Numbered from the stretch's first letter, positions 35,765-44,205 are shown. The stretch: DNA of 64,000 bases from an uncultured Litoreibacter sp. (GCA_947494645.1 CANLVO010000001.1:992001-1056000); one strand, 5' to 3'. Made by a program: numbers and translations. The notes: generated by a model from the sequence alone, not told the origin.

Positions 35765-36043
35765 TCACACTTTCCAAAAACAAAACACACCCCAAGCAAG
35801 GCTGATCGCCAGCGGCCACCACAGCGGCTCGCCAATGAACCCGAGCCACGCGAGGAAAATGTAGGCCGAGCCCAGCATGGTCAGAAACAACCGGTCGCCA
35901 CGTGTTGTGGTCAGACCCAAAGCACCCTTGCGCTCTGACGTGCCGGGTTTTTTGATTTCGATCACCGTGATGATCGCCATGGCCGTGAACAGCCCGATGA
36001 AAAACAAACCTGTGGGCCAGGTCCAGGCCATCCAGCTCAGCAT
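35765..36043 (-). CDS. DUF2160 small membrane protein of the glycerol operon
   Basis: The 92-residue product has about three membrane helices (WPTGLFFIGLFTAMAIITVIE, FLTMLGSAYIFLAWLGFI, WWPLAISLAWGVFCFWKV). DUF2160 proteins occur in rhizobial and roseobacter glycerol uptake operons, where one is called GlpU as I recall. It may help assembly or act with glycerol kinase. The ATG lies 1 base after the glpQ stop, and it is the last gene of the operon. Confidence 0.85.
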   Translation of the reverse strand: MLSWMAWTWPTGLFFIGLFTAMAIITVIEIKKPGTSERKGALGLTTTRGDRLFLTMLGSAYIFLAWLGFIGEPLWWPLAISLAWGVFCFWKV

Positions 36044-36044
36044 A

Positions 36045-36842
36045 TCAAACTCTCCCCAGGGCGAAGCCCTTCGCGATGTAGTTGCGCACAAAGTAAATCA
36101 CGATCGCGCCGGGGATGATCGTCAACGTCCCGGCGGCGGCCAATAGGCCCAATTCATAGCCCGCCGAGGACGCCGTCTTGGTCATCGTCGCGGCAATTGG
36201 TTTCGCGGCCACGGCGGTCAGCGTCTTGGCCAAGAGCAGCTCCACCCATGAGAACATGAAGCAGAAGAACGCAGCCACGCCCACGCCCGCTTTGATCGTC
36301 GGCAGGAAGATCGTCACAAAGAAGCGCGGGAAGGAGTAGCCGTCCACATAAGCCGTCTCGTCCAGCTCCTTCGGCACGCCGCCCATGAAGCCCTCCAAAA
36401 TCCACACCGCCAGCGGGATGTTGAACAGGCAATGGGCCAGCGCCACGGCCAGATGCGTGTCAAACAGCCCGACCGAGGAATAAAGCTGGAAGAACGGCAG
36501 CGCGAACACCGCCGCCGGGGCCATCCGGTTGGTCAGCAGCCAGAAGAACAGCGTCTTGTCGCCAAGGAAGCTATAGCGCGAGAACGCATAGGCGGCGGGC
36601 AGGGCGACCGTGATCGAAATCACCGTGTTCAGCGACACGTAGATGATCGAGTTGATGTAGCCCCAGTACCAGCTTGGGTCGGTGAAGATGACCTTGTAAT
36701 TCTCCAGCGTGAAGGTCTGCGGGAACAGAGAAAAGCCCGACAGGATCTCGTTCGTCGTCTTGAAGCTCATCGCCACCAGCCAGTAGATCGGCAGCATCAG
36801 GAACAAGATATAGAGGATTGGTATGATGGACCTTTTGCTCAT
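36045..36842 (-). CDS. glpQ: Glycerol ABC transporter permease GlpQ
   Basis: The 265-residue permease has about six membrane helices. It carries the MalG-type EAA loop (DETAYVDGYSFPRFFVTIFLPTIKAG) that contacts the ATPase. The ATG overlaps the glpP stop (ATGA); a longer open frame upstream lacks a plausible beginning. With GlpP it forms the inner-membrane channel for glycerol. Confidence 0.88.
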   Translation of the reverse strand: MSKRSIIPILYILFLMLPIYWLVAMSFKTTNEILSGFSLFPQTFTLENYKVIFTDPSWYWGYINSIIYVSLNTVISITVALPAAYAFSRYSFLGDKTLFFWLLTNRMAPAAVFALPFFQLYSSVGLFDTHLAVALAHCLFNIPLAVWILEGFMGGVPKELDETAYVDGYSFPRFFVTIFLPTIKAGVGVAAFFCFMFSWVELLLAKTLTAVAAKPIAATMTKTASSAGYELGLLAAAGTLTIIPGAIVIYFVRNYIAKGFALGRV

Positions 36843-37702
36843 TTCGCATCGTCCTTGGTCATGAGTGTGTAGAAGAGCCACGAGACCAGCAACGTGATCG
36901 CGAAGTAGATGAGGGACATCGCCGCTGCGGGGCCTAGATCAAACTGACCCAGCGCGATTTTGACGAGGTCAATCGACAGAAGCGTGGTCGAGTTGCCCGG
37001 CCCCCCGCCTGTCAGCACAAACGGCTCGGTGTAGATGTTGAAGCTGTCCATAAAGCGCAACAAAATCGCGATGGTCAGCACCGTTTTCATCTTCGGCAGT
37101 TGGATGTAGCGGAAGACTTTCCACGGGCTCGCCCCGTCGATCTTGGCGGCTTGGTAATACGCATCCGGGATCGACACGAGGCCCGCATAGCTGAGCAGCA
37201 CCACCAGCGACGTCCAGTGCCAGACATCCATCACGATGATTGTCACCCACGCCGCCACGGGGCTGCGGGTCATGTTGTACTCGATGCCCAGCGTATTGTT
37301 GATGAAGTACCCCAGAAGGCCGATGTCGGGCAGGGTGAAGATGTTCCACATCGCGCCCACCACGTTCCACGGGATCAGCATCGGCAATGCCATGGTCACC
37401 AGACAGACCGGCACCCAAATGCCCTTCTTGGGCATCGACAGCGCAATGATGATGCCCAGCGGCACCTCGATGATCAGGATCAGGAAGGTAAACAGGAACT
37501 GGCGCCCCAACGCGTCATGGAACCGGTCCGAGCGCAGGATTTGTTCAAACCAGCTGAGCCCCTCCCAGAAGAACAGGTTGTCGCCAAAGGTCTCTTGGAC
37601 GGAGTAGTTGACCACCGTCATGATCGGGATCAGCGCATTGAACGCGACCAGCAACAACACCGGCAGCACAAAGAACCACGCCTTTTGATTTTCGGTTTTC
37701 AT
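36839..37702 (-). CDS. glpP: Glycerol ABC transporter permease GlpP
   Basis: The 287-residue permease has six predicted helices and the MalF-type EAA loop (DAYYQAAKIDGASPWKVFRYIQLPKM). It starts with a short cytosolic MKTENQK segment before the first helix. Its start overlaps the glpT stop by 4 bases and its end overlaps glpQ by 4 bases, so translation of the channel subunits is coupled. Confidence 0.88.
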   Translation of the reverse strand: MKTENQKAWFFVLPVLLLVAFNALIPIMTVVNYSVQETFGDNLFFWEGLSWFEQILRSDRFHDALGRQFLFTFLILIIEVPLGIIIALSMPKKGIWVPVCLVTMALPMLIPWNVVGAMWNIFTLPDIGLLGYFINNTLGIEYNMTRSPVAAWVTIIVMDVWHWTSLVVLLSYAGLVSIPDAYYQAAKIDGASPWKVFRYIQLPKMKTVLTIAILLRFMDSFNIYTEPFVLTGGGPGNSTTLLSIDLVKIALGQFDLGPAAAMSLIYFAITLLVSWLFYTLMTKDDAK

Positions 37703-38784
37703 GATGCCACCGCCCCGTCAGTCTCAATTGAAAGCCAGCCGTCTCGATAAAGCCGCGTCTGATCTGGTCGAAACGCCAGATGCACGGCGTCGCCTTGCCC
37801 CGGAGCCTCCCCGTCAATCACCGCCTTAACGGGCGTGTCGCCCACCATGGCCTCAACCACAGAATGCCGACCAATATCCGAGACCTTGCGCACCCGCGCA
37901 GGCAGGCCCGTTGCGCCAATCGACACAAATTCCGGCCTGATGCCCACTTGCGTGGCGCCGCCTTGGCCCGTGACTTTTCCTTCAACAGCAATCTCTTGCC
38001 CCTCAAAGCTGACACGGCCACCGGCTTCCGTGGCATCCAGCACATTCATTCCCGGTGAGCCGATGAAATGCCCCACGAATGTATGTTGAGGACGCTCGAA
38101 CAGCTCAACCGGCGTGCCGATCTGCACAACCTCGCCGTCCTGCATCACCACCACTTGGTCGGCAAAGGTCAGCGCCTCGGTCTGGTCATGGGTCACGTAA
38201 ATCATCGTGGCTTTCACCCGCTGATGCAGCTCTTTCAGCTTGCTGCGCAGCTTCCACTTCAGATGCGGGTCGATCACCGTCAACGGCTCGTCAAACATCA
38301 CGACATTCACGTCGTCACGCACCAACCCGCGCCCCATCGAAATCTTCTGCTTGTTGTCAGGCGACAAATGCGAGGCGCGAATATCCAGCAGCTCGACAAC
38401 CTCTAGCATCGCGGCAATCTCCGCCACGCGCTCCGTGATCCGCGCCTCGGCCACGCCGCGATTGCGCAGCGGAAAGGCCAGATTGTCACGCACGGTCATC
38501 GTGTCGTAGATCACCGGGAACTGGAACACCTGCGCAATGTTGCGCTGATCCGGCGGCAGGTCGGTCACATCCACATCATCAAACAGAATGCGCCCCTCCG
38601 AGGGCGTCAGCAGCCCCGAAATGATGTTCAGCAAAGTCGACTTGCCGCAGCCCGACGGCCCCAGCAGCGCATAGGCCCCGCCATCCTGCCAATCCAGATC
38701 AATTTCCTTCAGCGCATAATCCTCAGCGCCTTTTGGAGAAGGCAGGTAGGAATGGCGCAGGTTCTTCAAAGTAATTTTCGCCAC
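37699..38784 (-). CDS. glpT: Glycerol ABC transporter ATP-binding protein GlpT
   Basis: The 361-residue ATPase has an intact Walker A (GPSGCGKST, residues 42-50), Q-loop (VFQFPVIYD), Walker B (Asp165-Glu166) and H-loop His199 (YVTHDQTEA). The ABC signature is degenerate: LSPDNKQK (140-147) replaces LSGGQ, and the D-loop is VIDP. A C-terminal TOBE-like domain follows residue 235. The GTG start lies 1 base after the glpS stop. It is expected to pair with GlpS, whose signature is intact. Confidence 0.9.
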   Translation of the reverse strand: MAKITLKNLRHSYLPSPKGAEDYALKEIDLDWQDGGAYALLGPSGCGKSTLLNIISGLLTPSEGRILFDDVDVTDLPPDQRNIAQVFQFPVIYDTMTVRDNLAFPLRNRGVAEARITERVAEIAAMLEVVELLDIRASHLSPDNKQKISMGRGLVRDDVNVVMFDEPLTVIDPHLKWKLRSKLKELHQRVKATMIYVTHDQTEALTFADQVVVMQDGEVVQIGTPVELFERPQHTFVGHFIGSPGMNVLDATEAGGRVSFEGQEIAVEGKVTGQGGATQVGIRPEFVSIGATGLPARVRKVSDIGRHSVVEAMVGDTPVKAVIDGEAPGQGDAVHLAFRPDQTRLYRDGWLSIETDGAVAS

Positions 38785-38785
38785 G

Positions 38786-39850
38786 TTAAGCCACCAATTT
38801 TCCGTCAGGGGTAAAGTAGAAACACTGAGAAGCATCCATGTAGAACGCGTGCTCTTCACCGATCTCGTAAGGGTGCACGCCGTGTGCCAACGACACCCAA
38901 CCGTCATCGCCCATCTGGAAATGCGCGCTGGATTCCGATCCCGACAGCTCTGTGACCTGCACCGTGCCATTCAACGCCACAGCACCCGGCCCGGCTTGCA
39001 CCGGGGTCACGTGATGCGGGCGCACCGCGACGGTATAAACCCCGTCCGGCAAATCCGCCGCGACGCCGCTCATGGTCCAGCTCACACCCGTTCTCAGCCG
39101 CGCCTCGGACCCCGCCTTCACGATCTCCGCCGAATTGATCGGCGGGTCGGAGAACACCCGCGCTGCCGTCAGGTTCTCGGGCTTGCGGTAAATCTCAGCC
39201 GTGGTGCCAAATTGCGTGACCACCCCGTCATCCATCAAGGCGGTCTTGCCGCCCAAAAGCAGCGCTTCTTCAGGCTCCGACGTGGCGTAGACCACCACCG
39301 CGCCGCGCCCTGCAAACAGTTCCGGCAACTGCTCACGCAGCTCCTCGCGCAGCTTGTAGTCCAGATTGGCCAGCGGCTCGTCCAGAAACACCGCGCGGCT
39401 TTCTTTGGCAATGGCGCGGGCAAGCGCGCAGCGCTGCTGTTGGCCGCCTGATAGCTCCTGCGGGCGGCGCTTCAGCATCGGCTCAAGCTGCAAAATCTTC
39501 GCAGCCTCCGCCACGCGGTCGTCAATTTCGGATTTCGCCATGCCTGCAACCCGCAAGGGGGAGGCAATATTGTCATACACGCTCATCTGCGGGTAGTTCA
39601 CAAAGAACTGGTGCACCAGCGATATGTTGCGCTTCTGGGTCGACAGCTTCGACACGTCCACCCCGTCCATGAAAATCTGGCCCGACGCCAGCGGGTCCAG
39701 CCCCGCCATCAGCTTGATCAGCGATGTCTTGCCCGATCCGGTCTGGCCCAGAAGCACGTTGAAATGCCCCGTCTCCAGCACCAGCGATGTCGGCTTGATA
39801 TGGGTGATGCCGCGCGTCACCTTGCTCGCGGCCTTCAGCTCGAGTGTCAT
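38786..39850 (-). CDS. glpS: Glycerol ABC transporter ATP-binding protein GlpS
   Basis: The 354-residue ATPase has Walker A GQTGSGKTS (35-43), Q-loop HQFFVNYPQ, an intact signature LSGGQQQR (133-140) and Walker B FLDEP. The H-loop is YATSEPEEA, with Ser191 where the switch His is expected. A C-terminal regulatory TOBE-like region is present. Together with GlpT it would form a heterodimer with one complete and one degenerate ATP site. glpT follows after 1 base. Confidence 0.9.
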   Translation of the reverse strand: MTLELKAASKVTRGITHIKPTSLVLETGHFNVLLGQTGSGKTSLIKLMAGLDPLASGQIFMDGVDVSKLSTQKRNISLVHQFFVNYPQMSVYDNIASPLRVAGMAKSEIDDRVAEAAKILQLEPMLKRRPQELSGGQQQRCALARAIAKESRAVFLDEPLANLDYKLREELREQLPELFAGRGAVVVYATSEPEEALLLGGKTALMDDGVVTQFGTTAEIYRKPENLTAARVFSDPPINSAEIVKAGSEARLRTGVSWTMSGVAADLPDGVYTVAVRPHHVTPVQAGPGAVALNGTVQVTELSGSESSAHFQMGDDGWVSLAHGVHPYEIGEEHAFYMDASQCFYFTPDGKLVA

Positions 39851-39868
39851 GTTCCGTAACCCTTGGTG

Positions 39869-39956
39869 CCCGCGTCACGCGGGAAAATTGGTTATGACCG
39901 GGGCAAAAGTTGGCTCAAAGCCCCGGCCAAAGTCGGCCCCTTCACAGGAAGGGACC
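39869..39956 (-). repeat. Three consecutive hairpins between glpV and glpS
   Basis: In transcript order these are: GGTCCCTTC/GAAGGGGCC with a 4-base loop (39935-39956), CCGGGGC/GCCCCGG with a 15-base loop (39898-39926), and CCCGCG/CGCGGG with a 3-base loop (39869-39883). None has a T-run. They sit in the 117-base gap after the binding-protein gene, where such structures often protect the upstream mRNA and lower downstream expression. Confidence 0.6.
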
Positions 39957-39967
39957 AACGGGGAGGT

Positions 39968-41701
39968 TTACTGGTTCCAGCGGGCCACAAGCTCGTCGTA
40001 GTTGACGGTCTCACCTTGTGGTTTTTCGTTGTCCAGTTTCGCCTTGGCGCCACCTTTGCCAAGCCATTCAGAGGCGTCTTTTTCCTCGTTCAGGCGTGGG
40101 CCGCAGCCGCCATAGACATCAGCGGCCTCATCGGCTTGCTGCATCCGGGCCATGGTGATGTCCATCTCCTCGGCCAGACGGTCCATCGCTTCCTGTGGCG
40201 TAAAGGCGCCAGAGTTCACGTCACCGATCTGCTGCCACCAGATTTGGGCGAGCTTCGGATAGTCCGGCACGTTGATGCCGGTTGGCGACCATGCCACGCG
40301 GTCAGGGGAGCGGTAGAACTCGACCAAACCACCCAGCTTCGGCGCACGTTCCGTAAACGACTCGTGGTTGACGGAGCTGTCACGCGTGAAGGTCAGACCC
40401 ACATGGGACTTCTTCACGTCGACGGTCTTCGAGGTCACGAACTGAGCGTAAAGCCACGCGGCCTGCGCACGATCAGAGGGCGTGGACTTCAGGAAGGTCC
40501 AGGACCCCACATCCTGATAGCCAACCTTCTGGCCTTCTTCCCAGTATGGGCCATGCGGGGAGGGAGCCATGCGCCACAACGGATTGCCGTCATCATCCAC
40601 CGTATTGTTGCCTTCCGACTTAGGCTTCACCATGTCGGCGGTAAAGGCGGTGTACCAGAAGATTTGCTGGGCCACGTTGCCTTGGCTCAAAGCCGGCAGG
40701 GACTGGTAGAAGTCGTAAGACGCAGCCGCAGGTGGTGCGTAGTTGCGCAGCCACTCATCCCATTTGCGGATCGCATAGACCGCTGCCGGGCCGTTCGCAG
40801 CACCACCACGGGTGACGGAAGCGCCAGCCGGGTTGCACGAGCCCGCTTCCATGCGGATGCCCCATTCGTCGATAGGCACGCCGTTCGGCTCACCCTTCGA
40901 CCCGGTGCCCGCCATGGACAGCCACGCATCGGTCATCCGCCAACCCAGATCCGGCGCGCGTTTGCCATAATCCATGTGGCCGAAGATCTCCACGCCGTCG
41001 ATCTCTTTGACATCCTTGGAGAAGAACTCCGCAATGTCTTCATAGGCCGACCAGTTCACTGGCACGCCCAGATCATAGCCGTATTTGGCTTTGAACGCGT
41101 CCTTGTTGGCTTGGTCGTCAAACCAGTCCTTGCGGAACCAGTACAGGTTCGCAAATTGCTGGTCTGGCAGTTGGTACAGATCGCCATCCGGCCCGGTGGT
41201 GAACTGGATCCCCATGAAGTCTTCAAGGTCCAGCGTGGGCGATGTTGTCCCCGCCCAGTCACCTGCCATCTGGTCTGTCAGGTTGTAGGCCAGTTGCAGG
41301 CGCGAATGCGTCCCGATCAGGTCACTATCGTTGACGTAGCCATCATAGAGGTTCCGCTTGGTCTGCATCTGTGTCTGCACAGCCTGCACAACTTCGCCCT
41401 CACCAAGGATTTGGTGATTGACCTTGATGCCGGTGATTTCCTCAAAGGCTTTGGTCAGAACTTCCGACTCGTAGCCATGCGTCGGGATACCTTCCGACAA
41501 CACGTTGATCTCCATGCCGGAATACGGTGCTGCGGCGTCGATGAACCACTGCATCTCGGACATTTGCTCGTCTTTCGACAAGGTCGATGGTTGGAATTCT
41601 GAATCAATCCATTTTTGAGCTGCTGCCGCGTCGGCAAAAGCAGTTCCATGCCCCGCGATGACGGCCATAGCCGCAGTCGCGGAGAGCAGATACTTGCGCA
41701 T
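39968..41701 (-). CDS. glpV: Glycerol ABC transporter substrate-binding protein GlpV
   Basis: The 577-residue protein starts with a signal peptide (MRKYLLSATAAMAVIAGHGTAFA) and is longer than most sugar-binding proteins, as in the glycerol-specific group. Runs such as MEINVLSEGIPTHGYESEVL and YQLPDQQFANLYWFRKDWFD fit the ABC extracellular-binding family 1 type. GGAGGAG precedes the ATG. It is the first gene of the operon. No glpD, glpK or glpR is nearby, so glycerol is assigned from the glpSTPQ set and recalled homology. Confidence 0.87.
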   Translation of the reverse strand: MRKYLLSATAAMAVIAGHGTAFADAAAAQKWIDSEFQPSTLSKDEQMSEMQWFIDAAAPYSGMEINVLSEGIPTHGYESEVLTKAFEEITGIKVNHQILGEGEVVQAVQTQMQTKRNLYDGYVNDSDLIGTHSRLQLAYNLTDQMAGDWAGTTSPTLDLEDFMGIQFTTGPDGDLYQLPDQQFANLYWFRKDWFDDQANKDAFKAKYGYDLGVPVNWSAYEDIAEFFSKDVKEIDGVEIFGHMDYGKRAPDLGWRMTDAWLSMAGTGSKGEPNGVPIDEWGIRMEAGSCNPAGASVTRGGAANGPAAVYAIRKWDEWLRNYAPPAAASYDFYQSLPALSQGNVAQQIFWYTAFTADMVKPKSEGNNTVDDDGNPLWRMAPSPHGPYWEEGQKVGYQDVGSWTFLKSTPSDRAQAAWLYAQFVTSKTVDVKKSHVGLTFTRDSSVNHESFTERAPKLGGLVEFYRSPDRVAWSPTGINVPDYPKLAQIWWQQIGDVNSGAFTPQEAMDRLAEEMDITMARMQQADEAADVYGGCGPRLNEEKDASEWLGKGGAKAKLDNEKPQGETVNYDELVARWNQ

Positions 41702-42041
41702 CTTGTCTCCTCCCTAGATTTTTCTGTGAGCCGGTTTTCGCCGACTGCCCCAAGCTAGGCTCAGCAAACCGAGGCTGTCAAACTAAAAAGTTAGTAGAAT
41801 AAATGAACACATAAAATCAGAAGGTTAGGGTGGATCATGGCTTTCGGAATCAACGTCCCGCAAACGAAAAATCCTGCGCCCCGTGTTCTTTTGGGTCCCC
41901 ATTCAAACACCAGCTGCCTCAGCGAGCAGACGACTTCCCACAGCGTTCCAGATCACGAAAACGTGCCGCGGGGCTCTGGGAACTTTTATCGCAGCCGCAG
42001 GTTTTCTCCCCATCACAGCCAAAAGCTGAAAGGACCTAAAA
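41702..42041. other. Intergenic region between glpV and a secreted-protein gene
   Basis: The 340 bases serve as divergent upstream region. The glpV side is AT-rich (around 41,770-41,820), as expected for its promoter. The right side has a weak EcfG-like match (GGAAC at 41979, 16 bases, GGTT). Short open frames of about 70 codons overlap here in two frames but have no ribosome site or recognisable protein, and I do not call them. Confidence 0.5.
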
Positions 42042-42527
42042 ATGACCACCAAGTTTAAATCCGCCCTCTGCGCCGCCGCTCTTTTGACCGGGAGCGCCGC
42101 ACTGGCCGTCACACCGATCGGAAACGTCAATGTCGATGTCGATCTCGACGCAATCCAGAACGCCAAAGCCGCGAATTACTGGACTGACATTGCCGACGAT
42201 CTGGAAAACGAAATCGTCGCCCGCTTGGCATCGCAAATCGAAGAGCAGGGGGCCTCGGTCTCTGTAGACATCGACGAGGTTTCGCTGGCCAACACTTTTG
42301 AAAGCACATTTGGCTGGGAAGAAAGCTACCTCATCGGCGACGTGTCCGTGTCGAACCTGCAAGACAATTCGGACCACGACTTCTACACGCTGAAAGTCAG
42401 CTTCCAGCAAGCGCAGGCCTTCTTCCCGGAGGGCGTTGATTTCAACAAGCTGACCTCCGACAGCCCGTATTACTATGAGAGCATGATCGACGCGTTCGCA
42501 AACAACGTCGTTGAAAAGCTGCAATAA
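42042..42527 (+). CDS. Exported protein of unknown function
   Basis: The 161-residue product has a signal peptide (MTTKFKSALCAAALLTGSAALAV). The acidic mature domain contains VNVDVDLDAIQNAKAANYW and SVDIDEVSLANTFEST. Residues after about 90 look like an alternating beta/alpha region (DHDFYTLKVSFQQAQAFFPEG). I recognise no family. GAAAGGA stands 9 bases before the ATG. A strong terminator follows, so it is monocistronic. A weak EcfG-like promoter is upstream. Confidence 0.8.
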   Translation: MTTKFKSALCAAALLTGSAALAVTPIGNVNVDVDLDAIQNAKAANYWTDIADDLENEIVARLASQIEEQGASVSVDIDEVSLANTFESTFGWEESYLIGDVSVSNLQDNSDHDFYTLKVSFQQAQAFFPEGVDFNKLTSDSPYYYESMIDAFANNVVEKLQ

Positions 42528-42550
42528 CAGCTTTGACGAGAGAACCTGAA

Positions 42551-42581
42551 ACCGCCCGGCTTTTGCCGGGCGGTCTTGTTT
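42551..42581 (+). terminator. Intrinsic terminator after the exported-protein gene
   Basis: ACCGCCCGGC and GCCGGGCGGT form a perfect 10-bp stem with a TTTT loop. A T-rich tail (CTTGTTT) follows. Confidence 0.85.
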
Positions 42582-42629
42582 GTGGGTGAGACAAAGCCCA
42601 GACTTGCACGACCCAACACGGAGACGGCC

Positions 42630-43451
42630 ATGACCGCGCCCCACGACGAACCAGACCACGGCTTATCCGAAGCCGCCACACTCTCCTCCAAGGAAATATT
42701 CGAGATCATCCGCGAGGAGGGCGACGAGGAGCTTGAACGCCCCAACCGCTCCCTGATGTGGTCGGGCATCGCCGCAGGGGTCATGATCTCGCTCTCCGTT
42801 CTGGGGGAGGCCATCTTCCGCACCTATCTGCCAGACGCGAAGTGGGCCTACCTCGTCGAGAACCTCGGCTATAGCCTCGGCTTTCTGGTGGTCATTCTGG
42901 GCCGCATGCAGCTCTTCACCGAAAACACCATCTCCACCGTGCTGCCCGTGATCAGCGACGCATCGCTCAGCAAATTCAACCGCATGGCCGTCCTGTGGGC
43001 CATCGTGCTGAGCGCCAATGTGGTCGGCGCCTTCCTGATTGCCACCGTCTTCGCCTACACCGCCGCCATCCCGTCGGAGCTTCTGCCCGCCATCGAAGAG
43101 CTGTCCCGCCACGCAACAGGCTTCGGCGCCTCCGAGGCCTTCCAGCGGGCCATTCCAGCAGGCGTACTGGTCGCGGCCATCGTCTGGATGCTGCCCAAAT
43201 CCGAAGGGTTCGCGCTCTTCGTCATCGTTATCTTCACATGGCTGATCGCCGCAGGCGATTTCACCCATATCGTTGCGGGCTCGGTCGAGATGGCCTTCCT
43301 GATGGTGCAGGGCCTGTTGCCTTTCACCGACGCGCTCTTCGGGTTCTTCCTGCCGGTGCTTCTTGGCAACATCGTCGGCGGCACGGTCATCTTCGCGCTG
43401 CTGGCCTTCGGGCAGGTGCGCAACGAGCTTGACGAGGATCTGCTCGATTAA
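42630..43451 (+). CDS. Formate/nitrite transporter family protein
   Basis: The 273-residue protein has a roughly 45-residue acidic cytosolic N-terminus and about six membrane helices of the FNT channel fold (SGIAAGVMISLSVLGEAIF, GRMQLFTENTISTVLPVI, FTHIVAGSVEMAFLM). This branch, with an extended N-terminus and LFTENTIST, is the YfdC-like group whose substrate is uncertain. The start is ATG 42630. Confidence 0.88.
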   Translation: MTAPHDEPDHGLSEAATLSSKEIFEIIREEGDEELERPNRSLMWSGIAAGVMISLSVLGEAIFRTYLPDAKWAYLVENLGYSLGFLVVILGRMQLFTENTISTVLPVISDASLSKFNRMAVLWAIVLSANVVGAFLIATVFAYTAAIPSELLPAIEELSRHATGFGASEAFQRAIPAGVLVAAIVWMLPKSEGFALFVIVIFTWLIAAGDFTHIVAGSVEMAFLMVQGLLPFTDALFGFFLPVLLGNIVGGTVIFALLAFGQVRNELDEDLLD

Positions 43452-43459
43452 ACTTCCGG

Positions 43460-43485
43460 GGAACCGATCCTGCATCCGCCGCGTT
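43460..43485 (+). promoter_or_regulatory. EcfG-type promoter for the PLDc_N-domain gene
   Basis: GGAAC, 17 bases, then CGTT matches the consensus exactly. It starts 9 bases after the stop of the preceding gene, and the start codon lies 40 bases downstream of the -10. Confidence 0.75.
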
Positions 43486-43525
43486 GGTTGGCAACGACAC
43501 ACAAAACTCAAAGGAGTGACGCAAC

Positions 43526-43714
43526 ATGGAATATGCAGGAATTGGCGGCTTTATCGTATTGGCCCTGAACATCTGGGCAATCGTCTCAATCATCGGCTCT
43601 GGCGCATCGACAGGCGCAAAAGTGGGCTGGACATTGCTGGTCTTGGTGCTGCCTATTGTAGGCTTCATCATCTGGCTCATCGCAGGGCCAAGGGCACGCG
43701 GCTCGCTCGCCTGA
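43526..43714 (+). CDS. Small PLDc_N-domain membrane protein
   Basis: The 62-residue protein has two helices: MEYAGIGGFIVLALNIWAIVSII and WTLLVLVLPIVGFIIWLIAGPR. This matches the phospholipase D-nuclease N-terminal domain as a free-standing small membrane protein. No catalytic part is present, so it is probably a membrane stress protein. AAAGGAG precedes the ATG by 8 bases. Confidence 0.85.
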   Translation: MEYAGIGGFIVLALNIWAIVSIIGSGASTGAKVGWTLLVLVLPIVGFIIWLIAGPRARGSLA

Positions 43715-43747
43715 ACGGCAGCCCACGCCTCATACGTTTTCTAACCG

Positions 43748-43778
43748 ACGGCCTGCGCATTTCGATGTCGCAGGCCGT
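43748..43778 (+). terminator. Stem-loop after the PLDc_N gene
   Basis: ACGGCCTGCG and CGCAGGCCGT form a perfect 10-bp stem with an 11-base loop. There is no T-run, so terminator function is only likely. It overlaps a TTG that could otherwise be read as the next gene's start. Confidence 0.5.
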
Positions 43779-43807
43779 TGGACGTCTTAACCAACCGAGT
43801 GCCCAAC

Positions 43808-44194
43808 GTGCCGACATCAAAGCTCCCTGACGACCCGTCCTCGGACGACCTGGCCGACACCCGAACCGCCTGGGCCGAAGACCGCACGCTGCTCGCCAAC
43901 GAGCGCACCTTCGCAGGCTGGATGCGCACCGGCATGGCCTGCGTCGCCCTCGCGCTGGGTCTCAAGGCGGTATTTGGCGACACGGATTACCCGGTCATCG
44001 CCAAGCTGGTCGCCGAGGTCTTCATCCTCTGCGCCATCCTCATCTTCTGGTCCGCCGCCCGCAAAAGCGGCAAGGCGCAGCATCGCATCGACAGCCACGA
44101 CGCCGAGGCGCAGCCCGTCACCGGCATGATCGTCATCGCGTCCATCCTGACGCTCGGCGCGGTGGCCACTGGCCTGATCCTCTGGCTGCTGTAG
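43808..44194 (+). CDS. DUF202 membrane protein
   Basis: The 128-residue product has the DUF202 signature WAEDRTLLANERTFAGWMRTG before three membrane helices. The function is unknown. No clear ribosome site picks the start. I chose GTG 43808, since TTG 43778 lies in a hairpin and GTG 43799 is equally weak. The next gene starts 11 bases after its stop. Confidence 0.85.
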   Translation: MPTSKLPDDPSSDDLADTRTAWAEDRTLLANERTFAGWMRTGMACVALALGLKAVFGDTDYPVIAKLVAEVFILCAILIFWSAARKSGKAQHRIDSHDAEAQPVTGMIVIASILTLGAVATGLILWLL

Positions 44195-44205
44195 GAGGGG
44201 CGCGC

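Noticed and set aside
39863-41602. A 579-codon open frame opposite glpV
   Set aside because: It is a shadow of a GC-rich gene: no ribosome site, His/Arg/Leu-rich product and no known motif, while glpV has a signal peptide and family motifs.
41830-42058. Two overlapping 69- and 73-codon frames before the exported-protein gene
   Set aside because: Neither has a ribosome site or a recognisable protein; the region looks like leader and promoter DNA.
42663-43511. A 282-codon open frame opposite the FNT gene
   Set aside because: Highly charged, repetitive Asp/Glu/Gly/His content, typical of a GC-rich antisense frame.
43778-43808. TTG 43778 as the start of the DUF202 gene
   Set aside because: It lies at the end of a perfect 10-bp hairpin and has no ribosome site; DUF202 proteins usually begin nearer to the WAEDRT motif.
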